Shown here piece after piece: positions 15,826-23,708 of a DNA stretch of 26,314 bases; position 1 is the stretch's first letter, and each line of letters begins with the position of its first letter. The notes beneath the pieces were generated by a model. It saw nothing but the letters and a program-made list of their open reading frames with translations. It did no database searches and was not told where the DNA came from. The stretch comes from Taishania sp036758285. Its GTDB lineage: Bacteria > Bacteroidota > Bacteroidia > Flavobacteriales_D > Crocinitomicaceae. The stretch lies in the NCBI GenBank assembly GCA_036758285.1, contig DAIOWV010000043.1, forward strand, positions 1-26,314, in the 5' to 3' direction. The position numbers and the translations under genes are program-made.

Positions 15826-16890
15826 ATGAAAAAAGTTTTACTTTCTTTAAGTTCAATTGCAATTGCAGCCTCGTCGATGGCACAAGACTGCTCTAAGATT
15901 TTTATTTCCGAATATGTTGAAGGATTTGGAAACAACAAGGCAATTGAGATTTACAACCCTACAAACCAAGCTGTTAATTTGAATGAGTATTTCTTACAAC
16001 GTTACAATAATGGTAATGGCTCTTCAATTCCACAAGGTCAAAATAACGCACAAACAATTCAGTTGCCAACTGCTGTATTACAACCTTACGATACGTATGT
16101 AATTGTTTTGGATCGTAACGCTTCTAATTCAACAGAAAGTGATCCAAAAGTTTGGGATGAATTGTACAATATGGCTGATGCTCATTTATGTTCAAGTTAT
16201 TCTGTGAATAATGCAATGAACTTTAATGGGAACGATGCTATGGTACTTGGAAAAGGAGATGCTACTGTTGCTGTAGGTATAAATCATACTTTACTTGATA
16301 TTATAGGAAAAATTGGTGAAGATCCAGGAGGTAACGGAACAGGTGGTTGGTCAACTGTTTATCCACACAACTATTCTCAATTTTTAAATAATGGGAATAC
16401 TGCAGATGTTGCTGTAACTTTAAATCACAGCTTAATTAGAAAACCAGGAGTTAAAATTGGGTATACAAACCTTATGGCTGACTTTTTTAATCCATTAGCT
16501 GAATGGGATTCAATTCCTCCTTCATTGCCAAAAAGAGATGAAAATGGAAACATCGTTTACCAAAACGATGGAGTTACTCCACAATGGGTTGGTAATTGGT
16601 CTTCATTAGGATGGCATACTTGTGATTGTGCTCCTTTAAGTGTTGAAGGTTTAAATTTAGATGATATTAAATTATACCCGAATCCAACAACAGGAGTTTT
16701 TACAATTTCAGGATTAGAAAAAGTTGCTTCTCTTGAATTAATTAATTCTTTAGGACAAACTATTAAAACAATTGATAACAATACACAATCAACAGTTTCT
16801 TTTGATTTATCTGAAAAATCTGGTGTGTATATAGTTAAGGTAACGGATCATAATGGTCGTTCTGCTACACAAAAGGTAATTGTTAAGTAA
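15826..16890 (+). CDS. Secreted lamin-tail-domain protein with T9SS type A sorting domain
   Basis: 354 residues: signal peptide 1-19 (ending SSMA, then QDC) and a lamin-tail (LTD) domain at about 22-150 (KIFISEYVEGFGNNKAIEIYNPTNQAVNLNEYFLQRY, TAVLQPYDTYVIVLDR, MNFNGNDAMVLGKGD). A second part follows with a cysteine pair (HTCDC). The T9SS type A tail runs from about 283 (LYPNPTTGVFTISGLEK, LINSLGQTIKT, SGVYIVKVTDHNG, QKVIVK). LTD domains are found on many secreted nucleases and phosphatases of Bacteroidota and may mediate binding; no catalytic motif is present. It leads a same-strand block with a TonB receptor, an endonuclease and 5'-nucleotidase parts. A strong hairpin terminator follows it. 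Confidence 0.85.
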   Translation: MKKVLLSLSSIAIAASSMAQDCSKIFISEYVEGFGNNKAIEIYNPTNQAVNLNEYFLQRYNNGNGSSIPQGQNNAQTIQLPTAVLQPYDTYVIVLDRNASNSTESDPKVWDELYNMADAHLCSSYSVNNAMNFNGNDAMVLGKGDATVAVGINHTLLDIIGKIGEDPGGNGTGGWSTVYPHNYSQFLNNGNTADVAVTLNHSLIRKPGVKIGYTNLMADFFNPLAEWDSIPPSLPKRDENGNIVYQNDGVTPQWVGNWSSLGWHTCDCAPLSVEGLNLDDIKLYPNPTTGVFTISGLEKVASLELINSLGQTIKTIDNNTQSTVSFDLSEKSGVYIVKVTDHNGRSATQKVIVK

Positions 16891-16901
16891 TTTAAATTAA
16901 G

Positions 16902-16938
16902 ATCCCCAAGTAGACAAAATCTATTTGGGGATTTTTTT
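16902..16938 (+). terminator. Rho-independent terminator between lamin-tail and TonB-receptor genes
   Basis: ATCCCCAA (16902-16909) pairs with TTGGGGAT (16925-16932); an inner TAGA/TCTA pair extends the stem, and a T tract follows. It ends about 30 nt before the receptor ATG, leaving no room for an obvious separate promoter, so it probably lowers rather than abolishes downstream transcription. Confidence 0.85.
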
Positions 16939-16968
16939 ATATTCCAAAATAAAGAAAAAGTATTTTCA

Positions 16969-19683
16969 ATGAAACAGTTTTTATTATTAGCTTGTTTATT
17001 TGTTGGACAATTATCAGTCTTTTCTCAAACTGCTACAGTTAAAGGTCAAGTTACAGATGCTAAATCTGGAGAGACCCTTGTTAGTGCTACGGTTCAATAT
17101 ACGGAAGAATTCCGTGCTAAAACGGATGAAGACGGAAATTATGTAATTGAAAACGTTCCTCACGGAAAGTATTTAGTTACAGTATCTATGGCTACTTATG
17201 AATCACAAAGATTTTCAATTACAGTAAGTGCTGATGATCAAAAGTTTGATTTTGTTTTAGGAGAATCAGAAATTTTAGATGAAGTAAAAGTAGTGGCAAG
17301 TTTGGTGCAAGATAGAAAAACACCAGTAGCTGTTTCTACATTAGATAAAAAAGAAATTATAGAAGAATTAGGTTCGCAAGATTTACCAATGGTACTTAAT
17401 TCAAAACCAGGTGTTCACGCTACTCAACAAGGTGGTGGTGATGGTGATGCGAGAATTACAATTCGAGGATTTGACCAACGTAATGTTGGTATGATGATCG
17501 ATGGTGTGCCAGTAAACGACATGGAAAATGGTTGGGTTTATTGGTCAAACTGGTTTGGTTTGGATCAAATCACACAACAAATACAAGTGCAAAGAGGTTT
17601 AGGTGCAACTAAATTAGCCATGCCTTCAGTTGGTGGTACAATGAATATTATTACTGAAAATGCGTTTGGTAAGCCTGAAATGAAAATTCAACAAGAATAC
17701 GGTTCTGGAAACTTTTTCAGATCAACTTTTTCGTATAAATCAGGAATGCTTAAAAATGGATGGGGTGTTGTAATGTCTGGTTCATATAAACAAGGTGACG
17801 GATGGGTTGATGGTTTGTTCACACAAGGTGGATTTTATTATTTAAAAATTCAAAAGAAACTAAAGAAACATGTTATTTCATTAAGTGGATTTGGTGCCCC
17901 ACAACAACATGCTCAACGTTCTTTTAATCAACCAATAAGCTTCTGGAGTGCTGATTATGCTGAAAAATTAGGTATAGATGTAACAAATGCTCAAAACAAT
18001 GGTATTCGTTACAATCCTCATTATGGTTATTATACAGATGCTGATGGTAAGCAACAAATAATGGCTGAGAGAAGAAACTATTACCATAAACCGCAAATTA
18101 CTTTAAGAGATTTTTGGAAAATTAATGATCGATTATCTTGGACAAATACAGCTTATGTTTCTATCGGTAGAGGTGGAGGTGAGAGAGCTAGAAATAGTTC
18201 TATGCCTATGACTGCTGATAAAACAATTGATTGGGATAAAATTACTTTGAACAATCAACAAATGAGTTTGTTTGGAATGACTTTTCCTACGACAGATGGT
18301 TTGTATAGTGCTACTGAGTTAAAATCAAATCAGGTACTTGCTTCATTGGTAAATAACCATATGTGGATTGGAGGTGTTTCTCAAGTAGATTATGAAATAA
18401 ATAAGAACTTTAAATTTGCTGGTGGTTTAGATTATAGATGGTATAAAGGTGAACATTATACTGAATTGACAAATTTATTAGGTGGAGATTATTATGTGAA
18501 TGGTCAAAATCAAAATTCTCCAACATCAATGGTTAGAGAAGGTGATAAATTTGGATGGCAACCATACCACAATCACCGTGATGCATTAATGCAGTGGATT
18601 GGTGGATTTGCTCAAGTAGAATATTCAAAAGGAAGATGGTCAGCTTTTGCAAACATATCTGTTGTAGCAAATAGTTATAAAGGGGTTGATTATTTCCAAA
18701 AGAAAGAGTTACATATCGACGATACAGTTATTTATATAGGAGCTAAAGATCCATCTATAGTATACGATGGAAAAGTTTATTCTCATTCATCTAAAGAATT
18801 AAAATACAATCAAACTGAAACGTTATGGTTAACAGGTTTCACTGCTAAAGGTGGAACAAACTTTAACGTTACGGAACGATCTAACATATTTGTGAATATT
18901 GGTTACTTAGATAGAACACCAATGTTTAGTAACGTTATTGATAATAACACAAACAAATTCTTTAAAGAAATTGTAAACGAAAAAATTTATGCTTTTGAAG
19001 CAGGTTATGGTTTCCGTCATAAAAAAATATCTGTTAATGCAAATGGATATTATACAATGTGGCAAAACAAACCGTTTCCTTTTGGTGTAAACGTTCCAGA
19101 TCCATCAGATCCTGGTACTTTTATTCGTGCTAATGTGAACGGAATGGACGCTTTACACATGGGGGTTGAAGTAGATGCTGCATATAACATCACTAAAAAA
19201 ATCACTTTAGAAGGTATGATTTCATATGGTGATTGGACTTGGCAATCTGCTGAAACGATCAATGTTGTAGGAACTGAATTCGAATTTGATGCGACAGGTG
19301 TTCACGTTGGAGATGCTGCACAATCAGTTTATGCTGCATCAATTAGATGGGAATTTGTTAAAAATGCATATGTTAAATTAAAATATACTTATTTTGACCG
19401 TTATTATTCTAACTTTGATCCGTTTAGTTTAACGGGAACAAATGGAGGAAAAGAATCTTGGAAAATACCTAGTTATGGGCAATTAACTGCACATGCTGGA
19501 TATACTTATAAGTTTAGTAAATCTTTACTTTCTTTCCGTGTGAATGTATTTAATGCTCTTAACACATTATACATCTCAGACGCTAGAAATAATCAAAATG
19601 GAGGTGGATTTGATGCTGCTTCTGCAGGTGTCTTCTTTGGAATGGGTAGAACATTTAATGCTTCAATAGCATACGAATTTTAA
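16969..19683 (+). CDS. TonB-dependent outer-membrane receptor
   Basis: 904 residues. Signal peptide about 1-19 (ending SVFSQ), then a carboxypeptidase-regulatory-like domain (VKGQVTDAKSGETLVSATVQYTEEFRAKTDEDGNYVIENVPHGKYLV). The plug runs roughly 110-225 (SQDLPMVLNSKPGVHATQ, ITIRGFDQRNVGMMIDGVPVNDMENG, GLGATKLAMPSVGGTMNIITE). A long beta-barrel ends in an aromatic-rich strand and the C-terminal Phe (NASIAYEF). Such receptors import ligands using TonB energy. No SusD partner is adjacent, so it is not a classical SusCD pair. Context suggests a ligand tied to extracellular DNA, nucleotides or phosphate, which is inference. The endonuclease starts 11 nt after its stop. Confidence 0.93.
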   Translation: MKQFLLLACLFVGQLSVFSQTATVKGQVTDAKSGETLVSATVQYTEEFRAKTDEDGNYVIENVPHGKYLVTVSMATYESQRFSITVSADDQKFDFVLGESEILDEVKVVASLVQDRKTPVAVSTLDKKEIIEELGSQDLPMVLNSKPGVHATQQGGGDGDARITIRGFDQRNVGMMIDGVPVNDMENGWVYWSNWFGLDQITQQIQVQRGLGATKLAMPSVGGTMNIITENAFGKPEMKIQQEYGSGNFFRSTFSYKSGMLKNGWGVVMSGSYKQGDGWVDGLFTQGGFYYLKIQKKLKKHVISLSGFGAPQQHAQRSFNQPISFWSADYAEKLGIDVTNAQNNGIRYNPHYGYYTDADGKQQIMAERRNYYHKPQITLRDFWKINDRLSWTNTAYVSIGRGGGERARNSSMPMTADKTIDWDKITLNNQQMSLFGMTFPTTDGLYSATELKSNQVLASLVNNHMWIGGVSQVDYEINKNFKFAGGLDYRWYKGEHYTELTNLLGGDYYVNGQNQNSPTSMVREGDKFGWQPYHNHRDALMQWIGGFAQVEYSKGRWSAFANISVVANSYKGVDYFQKKELHIDDTVIYIGAKDPSIVYDGKVYSHSSKELKYNQTETLWLTGFTAKGGTNFNVTERSNIFVNIGYLDRTPMFSNVIDNNTNKFFKEIVNEKIYAFEAGYGFRHKKISVNANGYYTMWQNKPFPFGVNVPDPSDPGTFIRANVNGMDALHMGVEVDAAYNITKKITLEGMISYGDWTWQSAETINVVGTEFEFDATGVHVGDAAQSVYAASIRWEFVKNAYVKLKYTYFDRYYSNFDPFSLTGTNGGKESWKIPSYGQLTAHAGYTYKFSKSLLSFRVNVFNALNTLYISDARNNQNGGGFDAASAGVFFGMGRTFNASIAYEF

Positions 19684-19694
19684 AAATTAAAAAA

Positions 19695-22028
19695 ATGAGA
19701 AAATTATTAATTGCACTTGGTTTATTTGCTGTTACTTCTGCTTCAGCTCAAGTAATTTCAATTGCTACCGCTCGAACTACTAGTTTAGGTCAAACTGTTA
19801 CAGTTAGAGGGGTTGTTACAAATGGAAGTGAGTTAGGAGGTATCCGTTACTTACAAGATGGAACAGGAGGAATTGCAGCATTTGGAGGATCAGTAAACAC
19901 GATTTTCCGAAATGATTCAATTACAGTAACTGGTCCATTGACGGAATTTAACGGTTTATTGGAAATTGGTACAGGTCAAGCTGGAGGACATCCAACTTAT
20001 CAAAATCATGGTCCTGCAACTGTTATTCCTCAACCTTTGGTTGTGCCGATTAACGCAGTTGGTGAATCAATTGAAGGACAATTGGTTACAATTAACAATG
20101 TAACATTTACGTCAACAGGTAACTTTAGCGGTAACACGACTTATCAAATAACAAATGGTTCAGTTACGTTAGATGTTAGAAATAATACAGGAACAACTCT
20201 TACTGGTACTGCTATTCCAACAGGAACGGTATCAATTACAGGTATTGTTGGGCAATTTAATGCTAATTATCAAATTATACCAAGAGGTACAGCTGATATC
20301 GTACCTTATGTAGCTCCAGCTAGAGAAATCAATGTTCTTGTAAATGGACAAAATTACCTTACTGGAAGTACTGTTTATTTGGGTGCCACAACAACAGCCA
20401 ATTTAACAATTGAAAATTTAGGTGTAGGAAATTTAACTGTGAGTAATGTTGCTTTTACTGGACCACAAGCAGCTGCATTTTCAACAACTGCAACACCACA
20501 AGCTTTAGGACCGCAATCAACAAATCCTTATACAATTACAATCGCTCCAACAGCAAATGGTACTCAAGAAGCAACTTTAACAATTAGTTCTGATGATGCT
20601 GATGAGCCTCAATATGTAATTCATTTTCAAGCAGGTGGTTTAGATGGTTTAGCAACTCAACCAACAGCAAATCCAACAGGATTAACGTTCCCAACAAACA
20701 AAGCATATTCTTTGATTGGTCAGTTTACAGCTGGTACTGGAGCAACTAGTTATATCGTTTTATGGAACAATGGAAGTGCAGTTACTGGTGTACCTGTAGA
20801 TGGTGTGTCTTACCTAAGAGGAGATGCAATTGGAAACGCGAAAGTAGCATATGTAGGTAGTGCAACTGGATTTACTCCAAGAGGGATTATTGCTAATCAA
20901 AATTATCACTTTGCTGTATATGCTTTCAATGGTCAAAATGGAATTGAAAACTATTTAACTACAAGTCCATTGGTTGGAAATGTTACTTCTCAAGGTGAGC
21001 AAATCGGAAACTATTATTCTTCAATTAATACTAGTTCAACGACTTTAGCCGCTGATTTGAAAGCATTGGTGAATCCACACACAATGATTACTTATTACAA
21101 TTATTTACAAACATTACTAAATAATTTCTCTTTAAGAGATACTGCTGATGGTAAAACGTATGTAGAATGTCAATATTCAGGTCATAAAGAAGTTTTCACT
21201 GGAAACTTCACTTGGACAGACGCTGATTTCTCTAGAGAACACGTTTATGCTCATTCATGGATGCCAGGAAATCCTTATAACAGTCCTGAAACTGCTCCAT
21301 ATACAGATCAGCATAATCTTTTCCCAGTAAAAATGACAGGAGTAAATGGTGCAAGAAGTNNNNNNNNNNNNNNNNNNNACTATCCTTTTGGTGAGGTTGT
21401 AACAGCTAATCATACTTATTTAGATTGTAAAAGAGGTCAAAACGCTGATGGAAGAATCGTTTTTGAACCAAGAGATGAAGTGAAAGGTGACATTGCTCGT
21501 GCATTGATGTATATGGCAGTAACTTATAATGGAACAGGTGGAACATGGAACTTCCCAAGTTACATCAGTTTAATTCTTCCTTATGGTCAAGATGCTGAGG
21601 TTATTCGTCAATGGCATTTCCAAGATTTACCAGATGCATATGAAATTGCCCGTAATGAATATGTTTATAGTGTTCAAGGTAATAGAAATCCATTTATTGA
21701 CTCAGTTGACTTTGCTTGTTATATTGATTTTTCAAACATGACTTATAATGCAGCTGGATGTACAACTATGGGATTAAAAGACCTTATTTCATCTTCTGAT
21801 TTAACTGTTTACCCAGTTCCTGCGAATGATCAATTAACAATTTCAATTGATAATACAGAAATTTTAAATTACGAATTAGTTGATTTACAAGGAAGAACTA
21901 TCAAATCTGATAACAACTTAAAAACTAGTTCTACAGTTGTTGATGTTCAAGGTGTTATAACAGGATCTTATTTATTAAGAGTTAACACTCCAAAAGGAGA
22001 AGTGACACAAAAAGTAATTATCAAGTAA
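19695..22028 (+). CDS. Secreted endonuclease I family DNase with T9SS sorting domain
   Basis: About 777 codons counting a gap. Signal peptide 1-18 (ending SASA). An OB-fold-like nucleic-acid-binding domain spans about 20-200 (SLGQTVTVRGVVTNG, IRYLQDGTGGIAAFGG, and later VSITGIVGQFNANYQI). A choice-of-anchor D / Ig-like domain runs about 210-316 (REINVLVNGQ, TTANLTIENLGVGNL, TLTISSDDADEPQY). A fibronectin-like stretch runs about 320-435. The endonuclease I catalytic domain covers about 445-685, with REHVYAHSW (His516, His520), DQHNLFP (His540) and YPFGEV. The T9SS type A tail starts near 703. The N run 21360-21378 falls inside the catalytic domain just after ARS. The enzyme should degrade DNA outside the cell. 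Confidence 0.9.
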   Translation: MRKLLIALGLFAVTSASAQVISIATARTTSLGQTVTVRGVVTNGSELGGIRYLQDGTGGIAAFGGSVNTIFRNDSITVTGPLTEFNGLLEIGTGQAGGHPTYQNHGPATVIPQPLVVPINAVGESIEGQLVTINNVTFTSTGNFSGNTTYQITNGSVTLDVRNNTGTTLTGTAIPTGTVSITGIVGQFNANYQIIPRGTADIVPYVAPAREINVLVNGQNYLTGSTVYLGATTTANLTIENLGVGNLTVSNVAFTGPQAAAFSTTATPQALGPQSTNPYTITIAPTANGTQEATLTISSDDADEPQYVIHFQAGGLDGLATQPTANPTGLTFPTNKAYSLIGQFTAGTGATSYIVLWNNGSAVTGVPVDGVSYLRGDAIGNAKVAYVGSATGFTPRGIIANQNYHFAVYAFNGQNGIENYLTTSPLVGNVTSQGEQIGNYYSSINTSSTTLAADLKALVNPHTMITYYNYLQTLLNNFSLRDTADGKTYVECQYSGHKEVFTGNFTWTDADFSREHVYAHSWMPGNPYNSPETAPYTDQHNLFPVKMTGVNGARSXXXXXXXYPFGEVVTANHTYLDCKRGQNADGRIVFEPRDEVKGDIARALMYMAVTYNGTGGTWNFPSYISLILPYGQDAEVIRQWHFQDLPDAYEIARNEYVYSVQGNRNPFIDSVDFACYIDFSNMTYNAAGCTTMGLKDLISSSDLTVYPVPANDQLTISIDNTEILNYELVDLQGRTIKSDNNLKTSSTVVDVQGVITGSYLLRVNTPKGEVTQKVIIK
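21360..21378. other. Assembly gap (19 N) inside the endonuclease catalytic domain
   Basis: Nineteen N bases interrupt the gene between ...GARS and YPFGEV; the reading frame is open on both sides and consistent across it. The last N plus AC (codon NAC) would read Asn if the N is A, giving RS-N-YPFGE as in the family. That suggests the other 18 N have no real counterpart. Confidence 0.9.
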
Positions 22029-22044
22029 TAAACGGTTTTTTTCA

Positions 22045-22758
22045 ATGAAAAAAATAAATTATTGCATAATCTTATTTATTGGAGCAGGTCTTTTGGCCTG
22101 CTCTTCTTATTCTGTTCAAGATCATAATTATAAATTGATCGCAGTTAAAGGAAGTTCAACCGAAAATGATAAGCTAGGCAAATTAATCAAACCCTACAGT
22201 GATTCATTGGCAATAGAAATGAATCAAATTATAGCTTATGCAGATACCAGTTTTATACCAGAAAGACCTTGTGGTAATTTAAATAATTGGTATGCCTCAG
22301 CTGTTTTGGTCAATCAAACTAAAACTGTTCGATTAGCTATTCCAGCTATTTGTTTATTAAATTTTGGTGGTATTAGATCAACAATTAATAAAGGTGATGT
22401 CAAAATGGGAGATATTTTTAAAATTGCTCCATTTGACAATATGGTTGTTTGGGTAAAAATGCCAGTTACTGTTCTACCAGAAATTGCTGAATATTTAATG
22501 AAATCGGGAGGTGAACCAATTGCTGGAGCAATTTTAGAAGACGGTCAATTAAAAATACCTGGTTTAACAGAAGAAACAAAAGAAATCATCATAATCACAT
22601 CCGATTATTTAGCAAATGGCGGTGATAAAATGTATTTTTTTCAAAAAGCTACAGATATTTCAAATACAGGTAAATTAATGAGAGACTGTTTAATTGAAGA
22701 AGCTAAAGTACAGGTAAATCTAAATAGTGACCATCAGAGTCGAATTATATTAGAATGA
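22045..22758 (+). CDS. Lipoprotein with 5'-nucleotidase C-terminal domain
   Basis: 237 residues. Lipoprotein signal with lipobox LLAC (Cys19). The remainder matches the 5'-nucleotidase C-terminal (substrate-binding) domain: an N-terminal region YSDSLAIEMNQIIAYAD, then LLNFGGIRSTINKGDVKMGDIFKIAPFDNMVVWVKM (the conserved N-G-G-x-R motif that contacts nucleotide), and ITSDYLANGGDKMYFF near the end. The catalytic metallophosphoesterase domain is missing here and is encoded by the next gene, which overlaps by 4 nt (ATGA). This is a split 5'-nucleotidase with the domains in reverse order relative to the single-chain enzyme. It starts 16 nt after the endonuclease stop. Location: membrane-anchored, side unknown. 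Confidence 0.88.
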   Translation: MKKINYCIILFIGAGLLACSSYSVQDHNYKLIAVKGSSTENDKLGKLIKPYSDSLAIEMNQIIAYADTSFIPERPCGNLNNWYASAVLVNQTKTVRLAIPAICLLNFGGIRSTINKGDVKMGDIFKIAPFDNMVVWVKMPVTVLPEIAEYLMKSGGEPIAGAILEDGQLKIPGLTEETKEIIIITSDYLANGGDKMYFFQKATDISNTGKLMRDCLIEEAKVQVNLNSDHQSRIILE

Positions 22759-23636
22759 AAAGAAGAGATTTTGTAAGAAACACATTTGTTGTAGGTGCTG
22801 GAGCTATGATTTCTCCATCATTATTAGCAAATAATTCGGAAAAGAATCAAGTAAAATTGACAATTCTTCATACGAATGACACGCATTCAAATATTGATCC
22901 TTTCCCAGCTAATCATGCCAAATTTCCCAATCAAGGAGGGGTTGTTTGGAGAAATGAATTGATTCAAAAAATTCGTCAAGAAGAAAAAAATGTACTATTA
23001 ATTGATGCAGGCGATTTATTTCAAGGGACACCATATTTCAATAAATACAAAGGAGTATTAGAGATGAAATTAATGTCTGAAATGGGGTATGAAGCATCAA
23101 CAATGGGGAATCATGAATTTGATATAGGTTTAGAAGGTTTTAAAAATGCAAAGAAGTATGCTAACTTTCCTTTTATATGCAGTAACTATGACTTTTCTAA
23201 CACGATTCTTAAAGATGAAACAGTCAAACATTTAATAATTAAGAAAGGAGGAATCAAAATAGGTATTTTTGGATTAGGTGTCGAATTAGAAGGATTAGTT
23301 CCCAAAGTTTGTTACGATGAAACGAAATACCTAGATCCAATTATTGTCGCAAATGAACAAGCAGCAATTTTAAAAAATAAAGGTTGTCATTTTGTGATTT
23401 GTCTTTCACATTTAGGTTATGAATATAAAGATTCAAATAAAGTTTCAGATCTTGTATTAGCAAAAAGTACAAAAAACATTAATGTTATTATAGGTGGTCA
23501 TACGCATACATTTTTGGAACAACCAGTTGAAGAAAATAATCTAGAAGGAAAAAAAGTTGTAATAAATCAAGTTGGTTGGGCTGGATTAAATTTAGGTAGA
23601 ATGGATTTCTATTTTTCAAAAGAGAATTTGCAATAG
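22755..23636 (+). CDS. Tat-type exported metallophosphatase (5'-nucleotidase N-terminal domain)
   Basis: 293 residues. A twin-arginine-like signal (KRRDFVRNTFVVGAGAM) is followed by the calcineurin-like phosphoesterase domain: LTILHTNDTHSNI (Asp42, His44), VLLIDAGDLFQG, TMGNHEFDIG, CLSHLGYEY and VIIGGHTHTF, so all five metal-ligand blocks are present. This is the catalytic half of 5'-nucleotidase or UDP-sugar hydrolase, releasing phosphate from nucleotides in the periplasm or at the surface. It lacks the C-terminal substrate domain, supplied by the overlapping upstream lipoprotein. The Tat route would fit a metal cofactor loaded in the cytoplasm. It ends the DNA/nucleotide block; the next gene starts 72 nt later. 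Confidence 0.9.
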   Translation: MKRRDFVRNTFVVGAGAMISPSLLANNSEKNQVKLTILHTNDTHSNIDPFPANHAKFPNQGGVVWRNELIQKIRQEEKNVLLIDAGDLFQGTPYFNKYKGVLEMKLMSEMGYEASTMGNHEFDIGLEGFKNAKKYANFPFICSNYDFSNTILKDETVKHLIIKKGGIKIGIFGLGVELEGLVPKVCYDETKYLDPIIVANEQAAILKNKGCHFVICLSHLGYEYKDSNKVSDLVLAKSTKNINVIIGGHTHTFLEQPVEENNLEGKKVVINQVGWAGLNLGRMDFYFSKENLQ

Positions 23637-23708
23637 AATGAACTAAAACGCAACCTTTTCAATATAAATACGTTATTATTTAGGAAGAATCACATATAAC
23701 TAATAACT

